DNA of 64,000 nucleotides from Anodontia alba (taxonomy: Eukaryota > Mollusca > Bivalvia > Lucinida > Lucinidae), in assembly GCA_964016985.1 (NCBI GenBank), contig OZ024823.1:69047925-69111924 (forward strand), read 5' to 3'. Below the pieces are notes generated by a model that was given only the letters and a program-made list of their open reading frames with translations, was not told the DNA's origin and made no database searches. The position numbers and the translations under genes are program-made. Positions within the stretch are counted from its first letter, which is position 1. The number at the start of each line of letters is the position of its first letter. Below are positions 56,894 through 64,000 of the stretch, one piece after another.

Positions 56894-58505
56894 TCATATA
56901 CACTGACCAATGCATTCTACTAACTGGGGCTGGGACCAAAGCTTGGGGTGCTTGCTGGCATCTGGACGGGTTTCAATGGAAAGTGTGCAGTTACCTTGAG
57001 CAATTTCTTGTGGTACGCTAAGTTCATAAAAGTCTCCAGGCCAGACTGATGTGGTAGGGGACCTTAGAACAACTGCTTGGGTACGGCGTATGCGGTTGAA
57101 TGGGGATTCAGGTAAGGATGAGCCATAATAGAACACTTGGGAATCACCAATTAAGATTTGCTGTTTTGATGAACGTACAGATATGTCATTGGTAGTCATG
57201 AATGGAATGCCAGTCAATATATCAATGTCTAGATCACTGACAACTAGAGCCTCAAGTTTCAGATCAACATTGTCACGTGACACTAATAAACGTGTTTCAC
57301 CAGCAATAGATAAGGGCGTAACTCCATCGGCTTGCAACGCTTTCTGAGAACTTTTGTTTATGGTAGCTCCAATAGACTGGGCAACAGAAGTTTTTATCAT
57401 GGAAATCTCAGCGCCAGTGTCTAATATTAATTGTAATGGATGGTGTCTGTAGAATACTTTTATCTGAGGAGATTGTTTTGATATTACATGATGCGAAGTG
57501 GACACACGGAGGTTATATGTTGGTGCAGAGTCGAGAGATGCTGCAGAAGGTTTTGATAGTATGGTCTCTTCACTGTCTGTGTCTTCATCAGCTACTTCGA
57601 CATTTTGTCGAATTTTACCAGTTCGTAGATACTGTTTATCGGCTTCAGGCAAATACTTGCATTTACTCAAGAAATGATTATATGGACATCCAGCCTGTTT
57701 ACATAACACACATGAACGGTCATTCTTCGCTGAAGGCTTAGAATCAGATTTAAACGTATAGTTTGACTTCCTGATGACTGAACGAAGAACCTTAGACTCA
57801 GCAGATGCACGGATTTCTTCCAGTAGACTGCCAAGAGATTGAGATATCTCAGGTTTAATGGAGGACAAAGTCTGTGACCTCAACTCTGTTCCATATCGTT
57901 GCTTAACTAAAGTAGGCAGTTCCGGATGAATCAGACGTAACCCTGTGAGTACAATAAAATTCTCAAGTGTAGGCAACAAGTCTTCGTCGATATCAGGAAT
58001 TTCACCGTGGTGGGGGATACCACCATCTGATTTCAATAAGTTGTCCTCCACAAAGCTAGAAAGTCATTGATACAAATCCTCAGATCCTTCACCTGGTTCC
58101 AGGTGTATATTATCAAAGTCCAGGAAGTGTGAACCACTTGACTGAAAGCCAAAAATGAAGGCGTATTGACTGCCAGATCTGTGCAACCGATGTAGAGTTC
58201 TTTACAATAGTATTTCTAGGTATGATCGGGCAATAATTTGCAATTTGCCCAAGCATTAACTCCAGTTGGGTTAGTTTTTGTGCTGCTGTTCGCCTTGACG
58301 CCTCCGGAACAGTCTCTGCATCATCAGTAAATCCACGTAACGGGTTTGCAGCAGATTTTTTTAACCATGTGGATCCATCAAGGAGGAATGAGGCAAAATT
58401 TGGGTCCAGAGAAAGAGTGTATTGTAAGTTCTGTCTCCACGCCTCAAATGATGTTATAGTTTCATTTTTGGTAAGTGACCATTGCTTTGGGGCACGAACA
58501 GCCAT
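56894..58505 (-). pseudogene. LTR retrotransposon gag-protease, frameshifted
   Basis: The gag N terminus (58,113-58,505: [20 protein letters not shown]) is followed, after a frame break near 58,060-58,110, by a 385-residue frame. That frame has an extended gag helix region, a zinc-knuckle-like Cys cluster (CVLCKQAGCPYNHFLSKC, about residues 114-131) and a retropepsin (LILDTGAEISMIK, active Asp near 210, with partner motif DILTGIPFM). Capsid/NC and the DTG protease indicate a Ty3-like retroelement. The reading stops near 56,894, where RT, RNase H and integrase should follow, so it is a truncated relic. The LTR lies just upstream at about 58,690-58,893. Confidence 0.7.
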
Positions 58506-58689
58506 CCTGCGAAAGCTGATGTAGTAACTTTATCTACTACGAAAGTATGTTGAATAACACCACTCGCTGGTACACAGCTCCAAGACTGAACTGTCTCGTC
58601 AAACCAAAGAATCAGTTGAACTGTCACAATAAACCACAAGAACTGAGTCTCTCGAGTAGAGAAATGGGTAGAAGGTCGCTGCCACCACG

Positions 58690-58893
58690 CCAGTAATGAG
58701 GGAGAACAGTTTTGACGAGCAACGGCGATGTTTATAAAGCTTTATTAAGATAGGGAAAACGTGGTCTCCAAGCACAAAGCAAAGTCCATAATAATATAGA
58801 CAACTCCAGGAAAATGCACATAAGGGAGAGCACACATCTATAACTGCAACTGCAAATAGACGACAATACCATACAATATACATGTATGGCACT
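58690..58893 (-). repeat. probable 5' LTR of the gag-protease element
   Basis: On the minus strand this ~200-bp block begins near 'tgccatacatgtatattg', contains aataaa (plus 58,741-58,746) and ends before 'tggtggcagcgacc', a plausible primer-binding-site region. It interrupts a DIRS RT reading frame, which fixes its outer edge near 58,893. No 3' LTR is found. Confidence 0.5.
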
Positions 58894-59445
58894 GGGTGAG
58901 GCGTTAACCCTAAACTATCCAGTAAAGATACAGTATCTTCCACATTACTATGGCATTCAGCCTTAGAATCACTCTGAAGCAACACATCATCTATGTAAGC
59001 TGAATTAGTATGACCAGTCTTTCGAAGTGAAGAGAAAGCTGGTTTCAGTAATTTAGTATACACTCGAGGTGCTGGAGACAGCCCTTGTGCCAGACATGTA
59101 AACTGGTACAACTTATTGTTCCAAGCAAACTTTTAAGAATTTTCTCCCTTTCTGGTGCACTAATACACTATAATAAGCATCTTTCAGGTCAATTTTGGCA
59201 AAATAACAGTCTTTTTTCACTAATGTAACAACTGATTTGAGGGTTTCCATTTTGAAATGTATTTTCTCAAGATGTTCATTGAGCTTACTCAGGTTCAAGA
59301 TCAGTCTGTAAGTACCATCAGATTTAGCTCTTAAGAATACAGAAGACAAAACTTCCCCATCCTCATGCACGGTTTCTTCAATGATATGTTTCTCCAGAAA
59401 TGAACATAGAAGATTATCAATGATTTCCGACTCAGTTTCATTGAA
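58894..59445 (-). pseudogene. DIRS-like reverse transcriptase fragment
   Basis: Minus-strand RT core of a DIRS-type tyrosine-recombinase retroelement: FLRAKSDGTYRLILNLSKLN, FAKIDLKDAYYSVLVHQ (motif A, Asp) and LAQGLSPAPRVYTKLLKP, then AYIDDVLLQSD (motif C). One inserted base near 59,112-59,130 splits the frame into two pieces. Weak sequence upstream to 59,445 (EIIDNLLCSFLEKHIIEE) belongs to the same protein. The frame is cut by the LTR at 58,893 shortly after LLDSLGLT. The C-terminal RNase H, recombinase and methyltransferase parts are missing here. Confidence 0.78.
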
Positions 59446-59893
59446 AGCAAAAAAAAAGAAAAAAAGCTATCCATGTTGTTGATCTTTTATAATGCTCCAT
59501 ATTGTTCTAGTCTAAAGAATTGACCATTTCGGACTCGTCAAACAAACAGTATTCACTAGTCGCACAGGTCTTATTGTCCTAAAAGAGTTTTCCAAATTTT
59601 CATGATCCCTGTTCCCCCAAATAAGTTTCATTCCCTTGTTCTCTGCGGCGTCTGATCTGGGTCTACACTGTTTGCATAGGCCTACCTGTCCCAATATTTA
59701 GGTTCTTCAAATTTTTTATATGTGCCAGTTTCTTATGTTTCTGGGGAGAAAAGGTGCTATAAATTAAGTTTGTTTTTCTCCCGAAGCGGTTTCCCGCCAC
59801 GATTTCACGTGATGTCACCGCTACTAGCACGTGGTTTCTTCATGCGGGCAAGGAAAATGTTGCTTTGTGACTTTTGCATTTTCTGGGTATTTT
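59446..59893. other. unresolved DNA upstream of DIRS RT
   Basis: Probably decayed 5' DIRS sequence. No frame is convincing. Confidence 0.4.
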
Positions 59894-61540
59894 AACAAGA
59901 GGCCCACGGGCCATGGGTCACTCACCTGAGTGACATAGCCACTGCAGATATGCAGATGTTATGCAACATTTTTCCAATCCTGTCATCGCAACTAATGAAA
60001 AGATCATCCTTTAAGCAGTTCTTAATTTTGAAGAAGAATATTATATATGGTATGACAGTCAATGGAGCATGATCATTTGAACAAACTCTCAATCACATTT
60101 CAACAGCAGGATCAATGTGAAATTTGGTGGCAATTGGCTAAGTGGTTTCTGAAGAATCATGATTTTATACATGTAAACAGCACAGTGGCAGGGAAATATA
60201 TAATAAACATAAACAAGATGGCAGCCACCTTGGATTTCCAATCAGAATGATTTTAGCTACTGTTGATCTACAAGTCACCTCGATACTTCCAATGAACTTT
60301 GTGTCAATTGCCCTTTCGGTTCAGGAGAAAAAATTCAAAACAGATTTTCAAGATGGCCGCCATAGCCGCAATTTGGGATTTCCTATCGCAACGATTTGAG
60401 CTATTTTTTATCTACAAGTCACCCCAATGCTTCCTACCAAGTTTCGAGTCAATTGGCCTTTCAGTTCAGAAGAAGAAGGGAAAAACAGATTTTCAAGATG
60501 GCTGCCATCTTGGATTTCCGATCGGAACGATTTTAGCTATTTTTATATCTACAAGTCATCCCAATGCTTCCTACCAATTTTCAAATCAACTGGCCCTTTG
60601 GTTCAGGAAAATAAGCGAAAAAAAAGAGTTTCCAGATGGCAGCCATGACGGCCATCTTGGTTTTCCGATCAAAACAATTTAAGCTATTTTAGATCTACAA
60701 GTCACCCGAATGCTTCCTACCAAGTTTCGAGTCAAATGGCCTTTCAGTTCAGGAGAAGAAGCGAAAAATAGATTTTCAAGATGGCTGTCATGGCGGCCCT
60801 CTTGGATTTCTGATAGGGACAATTCTAGCTATTTTTATCTACAGGTCACCCTAATGCTTCCTACCAAGTTTAAAGTCAATAAGCCTTTCGGTTCAGGAGA
60901 AGAAGTGAAAAATTTCCAATCGGAACGATTTTAGCAATTTTTAATCTATAAGTCACCCTGATGCTTCCTACCAAGTTTCAAGTCAATTGGCTTTTGGGTT
61001 TAGGAGAAGAAGGGAAAAATAGATTTTCAAGATGGCCACCATGGCGGCCATCTTGGATTTCCAATCAGCATGATTTTAGCTATTTTTGATCTACAAGTCA
61101 CCCTGATGCTTCCTACCAAGCTTGGAATCAATTGGCCTTTCGGTTCACGAGAAGAAGCGAAAAATAGATTTTCAAGATGGCGGCAATGGCGGCCATCTTG
61201 CATATCCAATTGGAACTATCTTAGCTATTTTTGATCTACAAGTCACCCCAATGCTTCCTACCAAGTTTCGAGTCAATTGGCATTTGGGGTTAGGAGAAGA
61301 AGCGAAAAATAGATTTTCAAGATAGCCGCTATGGTGGCCATCTTGGATTTACGATCAGCACGATTTTAGCTATTTTTGATCTATAAGTCACCCCAATGCT
61401 TCCTACAAGTTTGGAGTCAATTGGCCTTTCGGTTCAGGAGAAGAAGCAAAAAATAGATTTACAAGATGGCTGCCATGGTGGCCATCTTGGATTTCCGATC
61501 GGAACGATTCTAGCTATTTTTTATCTATAAGTCGCCCCAA
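59894..61540. mobile_element. 145-bp-unit array element, third copy, truncated
   Basis: The head 'aacaagaggcccacgggcca' is followed by about nine 145-bp units of the same family as 28.5 and 31.4 kb. It has no tail: the last unit breaks off at 'taagtcgccccaata', where DIRS recombinase sequence begins. Confidence 0.85.
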
Positions 61541-61546
61541 TACAAC

Positions 61547-62164
61547 TTGAATCCTCCAGCACTAAAATATTCTTTTACTTGGGATGTCTCCAAAGTACTT
61601 AATTATTTAAGTTCTCTTTTCATGTTATCTGAACTGTCTTTGAAGTGGTTGAGCTTTAAGCTGACTGCATTAATTGCTCTGTCTACAGCTGCTAAAGCTC
61701 AGACTTTAAAAACATTAAGCCTAGACTTAATGAAAGTTATGGATGAAAAAGTTGTGTTTCTTTTTAAAGATTTGCTGAAAACTTCTAAACATGGAAAGAG
61801 TAATAATTTGGAGCTCAGACATTATGACGATGAAAACATTTGTGTCATGCATACTTTACTAGAATACACTGACAGAACAAAGTCTTGCAGGAAGTCTCGA
61901 AAGTTACTTGTTTAACGCAGTTTGTTCTAGTACAATTGCTAGATGGCTGAAGTTTGTTCTTGAACAGTCTGGTATCGATGTTCGCCTTTTTAAATCACAT
62001 TCTTTCAGATCTGCTTCGGTTTCAGAAGCTCTTTTTCATTGTTGTTCCTTAAAGGAAATTTTAAAGATCAACCACTGATTGGTCATCAGCTAAAAAAGTT
62101 CTATTTTCAAGATATTGGAGTGCAAAACTTAAATTTTGCAGAAGCAGTTTTGAATAGTACATGA
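61547..62164 (+). pseudogene. DIRS tyrosine recombinase C-terminal domain
   Basis: The frame 61,547-61,915 (KYSFTWDVSKVLNYLSSLF, ALIALSTAAKAQTLKTLSLD, FKDLLKTS, RKSRKLLV) continues after a frameshift as IARWLKFVLEQSGIDVRLFK, SHSFRSASVSEAL (the H-xx-R catalytic box) and FYFQDIGVQNLNFAEAVLN, with the presumed nucleophile Tyr in FYF. This is the integrase-replacing recombinase of DIRS retroelements. At least two frameshifts inactivate it. The first catalytic Arg position reads Lys (STAAKAQ). It follows the truncated 145-bp array directly. Confidence 0.72.
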
Positions 62165-62562
62165 ATTTGAACTATGTAAATAGTACGAAGAATGATACAG
62201 TTTTCAGTAGTTATAATAGAATTGCTGTAGCTGAAATACGATAGTAAAGGTAGCATTTAAAACTAAGATTTAGCTGTCAGTGGCTTACAATAAGGTGTTA
62301 GTAATTACAGCTATATTAATATTAAATCCTGATATATTCTAAAAATAACTGTTTCCTTTAATTTAGTAGGCAGGGAATTTAGAAATGAAATTTTTTCAGG
62401 ATCAACTGTATGGGTAATTATTGCCTGGATATACACTAAAACCTGTCTAAAAGTTCATCCTTATTTTTACTAAAGATGATCCAAAATATAGGTTTTTACA
62501 AAGTTTTGTTGCCTGAATTTAAAGATGCTAAGTATACATGGGAACACCGGAGGCTTTACAGG
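62165..62562. other. post-recombinase DNA, nothing recognised
   Basis: AT-rich, possibly the DIRS 3' end. No terminal repeat was found. Confidence 0.4.
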
Positions 62563-63770
62563 AAACAAGAGGCCCACAGGCCACAGCTCACTCACCTGAG
62601 TGACATAGCCACTGCACATATGCTGATGTTATGCAACATTTTTCCAATCCTACCATTGCAACTAATGAAATGATCATCATTTAAGCAGTTCTTAGTTTTG
62701 AAGAATATATGGGCATGACAGTAAATGGAGTGTGATCATTTGAACAAACTCTCAATCAAATTTCAACAGTAGGATCAATGTGAAATTCGGTGAGAATTGG
62801 CTAAGTGGTTTCTGAAGAGTTGTTTAACAATACCATAATTTTATACATGTAAACAGCACAGCAGCAGGGAAATATAATTAACAACAAAAAGATTGCTTTT
62901 GGAAACAAAGAACTCACTACAGATTAGAAAATGGGAGTCTCTGTTTTACTGACTTCATATTAAGCAGTAATGACGTTTGCAACACTGCTTTCTGTGGTTT
63001 TAGAGGAGCTGTCATTTAAAAATTCATTTTTATTTTAATTTAATGTTGCCATGGCAACCAAACAAAATCATCACTGGTCATAAAACACATAAACTGGGTA
63101 GACAATGAGCCAATGGTCATAACTGCCAAATATGGTTCACATTACTTCAATGGTAATGGAGAAAATGCAATTTAACCATTTTCTCATTATAAGTCTATGG
63201 GAGTTTTCTGTTGCCATGGCAACCAAACCAAGAGGCAGACTGGCAGACTTTTAACTATTTTCAATTGCCCTTATCCATTTAACATTTGTACCAAATTAGA
63301 CAGTCCTACTGCTTCAGTGGCTTTGGAGTAGTCATTAAAAAAAAAAGCCTTTTTTTTTTTAAATTTAATGTTGCCATGGAAACCAAACAAAATCGCCACT
63401 GGTCATAAAACACATAAACTGGGTAGACAATCATCAACTGATCATAACTGCCAAATATGGTTCACATCACTTCACTGGTTATGAAGAAAATGCAATTTAA
63501 TCATTTTTCCATTATAAGTCTATGGAAGCTTTCTGTTGCCATGGCAAACCAAACCAAGATGCAGATCACCATAATTTTAGCTATTTTGAATTTTCCTTAT
63601 CCAAGCAACATTTGTACAAAATTAGAGTCATACTGCTTCAGTGGTTTTGGAGAAGATGTCATTAACAAATTCTTTTTTTAAAATTTAATATTGCCATGGC
63701 AACCAAACAAAATGGCCACTGGTCATAAAACATATAGATACTGCACAAAAACCACGCAGGTTTTTTTTGG
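62563..63770. repeat. repeat element with X-box-bearing units
   Basis: The head 'aaacaagaggcccacagg' is followed from about 62,990 by units of ~165/330 bp with 'ttaatgttgccatggcaacc', 'ggtcataaaacacataaact' and 'actgccaaatatggttcaca'. 'gttgccatggcaac' or a one-mismatch variant occurs five times (about 63,043, 63,211, 63,371, 63,535, 63,691). Confidence 0.75.
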
Positions 63771-64000
63771 GCACGTTTTTTTCTCCGTAACAGAAACAGA
63801 TGTAACAATTAAAATATATAAGGAATACTCTAAAATGGACTGAAAAAGAATGAAACAAATGAAACAGACCAATAGCAGTTCTCACTGATGGTCTGTTTCA
63901 TTCGTTTCATTTGTTACGAAACAGGATGTAACAGTGCAAAAGACTTGTTCAAAGCTCGTTACGAAACATGGTGAAACGGAATGAAACGATGAAACGTACA
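63771..64000. repeat. GTTTCATT repeat with long hairpin, runs off window
   Basis: A hairpin at 63,849-63,911 has arms 'aatgaaacaaatgaaacag' and 'ctgtttcattcgtttcatt'. It is followed by 'tttgttacgaaacaggatg' and more GAAAC/GTTTC motifs. The same end sequence lies beside the second PLE at 27,620-27,640. Confidence 0.65.

Noticed and set aside
58599..58890. C-terminal half of the 170-codon reverse frame ending the DIRS RT
   Set aside because: This part is translation of the inserted LTR, not RT. Only residues before about 58,893 are DIRS.

Overview
This is a repeat-dominated window from an animal nuclear genome. A bivalve mollusc is my best guess. It rests on the mix of Penelope-like, DIRS, mariner and tandem-repeat elements and on one spliced glucuronyltransferase exon; no species marker is present. 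Only one host gene fragment is supported: a single internal exon of a B3GAT-type (GlcAT-I) glucuronosyltransferase at 45,993-46,537 on the minus strand. Almost everything else is mobile or tandemly repeated DNA, largely decayed.

Layout. 1-2,864: two different ~150-165 bp tandem arrays. 2,865-21,494: a nest of elements. One tandem-repeat element is split first by a mariner (4,135-5,474), then by a very large inverted pair of Penelope-like retroelements (PLEs; about 6,264-20,995, centre near 16,698). The left PLE arm was itself invaded by two more tandem-repeat elements (6,956-9,288 and 9,590-13,302), and the right arm still preserves both empty sites. 21,548-27,600: a Tc1-like transposase relic, another tandem-repeat element, and a second, more decayed PLE with a zinc-finger-like reading frame behind it. 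27,653-34,980: further tandem-repeat elements, two of them built from 145-bp units carrying YY1-like dyads, plus a GGTAC-rich minisatellite.

35,020-41,334 is the most unusual segment. It is a GC-rich 6.3-kb insertion in AT-rich DNA, bounded by ~348-bp terminal inverted repeats with a likely 5-bp target duplication (gtaca). It carries a small Cys-rich protein, one long broken gene joining a family B DNA polymerase, a superfamily 1 helicase and an HNH nuclease, and an intact helix-turn-helix/coiled-coil protein. I see no transposase, integrase or capsid gene. I read it as a dead copy of a self-replicating DNA element or plasmid/virus-like transposon of a kind I cannot name.

41,340-45,000 holds minisatellites (CAAGCTGCCC-type, CTGGTGAC-type). 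45,993-46,537 is the host exon, with quiet intron-like DNA to 48,750. 48,750-56,520 holds four tandem-repeat element families and two copies of a ~285-bp dispersed repeat. 56,520-62,164 is a mosaic of DIRS fragments in both orientations, a decayed LTR-retrotransposon gag-protease unit and a third 145-bp array. 62,563-64,000 ends with units carrying palindromic RFX X-box-like motifs and a long hairpin.

The recurring theme is a superfamily of non-autonomous elements. They share a head (aacaagagg + ccatgatgg or cccacgggcc, then gctcacctga), a core of tandem units, a short GGACGGAC-type microsatellite and a terminal hairpin ending gtgagcta. Their structure resembles Helitron-related 'pearl'-type elements of bivalves, but no mobilising protein is encoded here.
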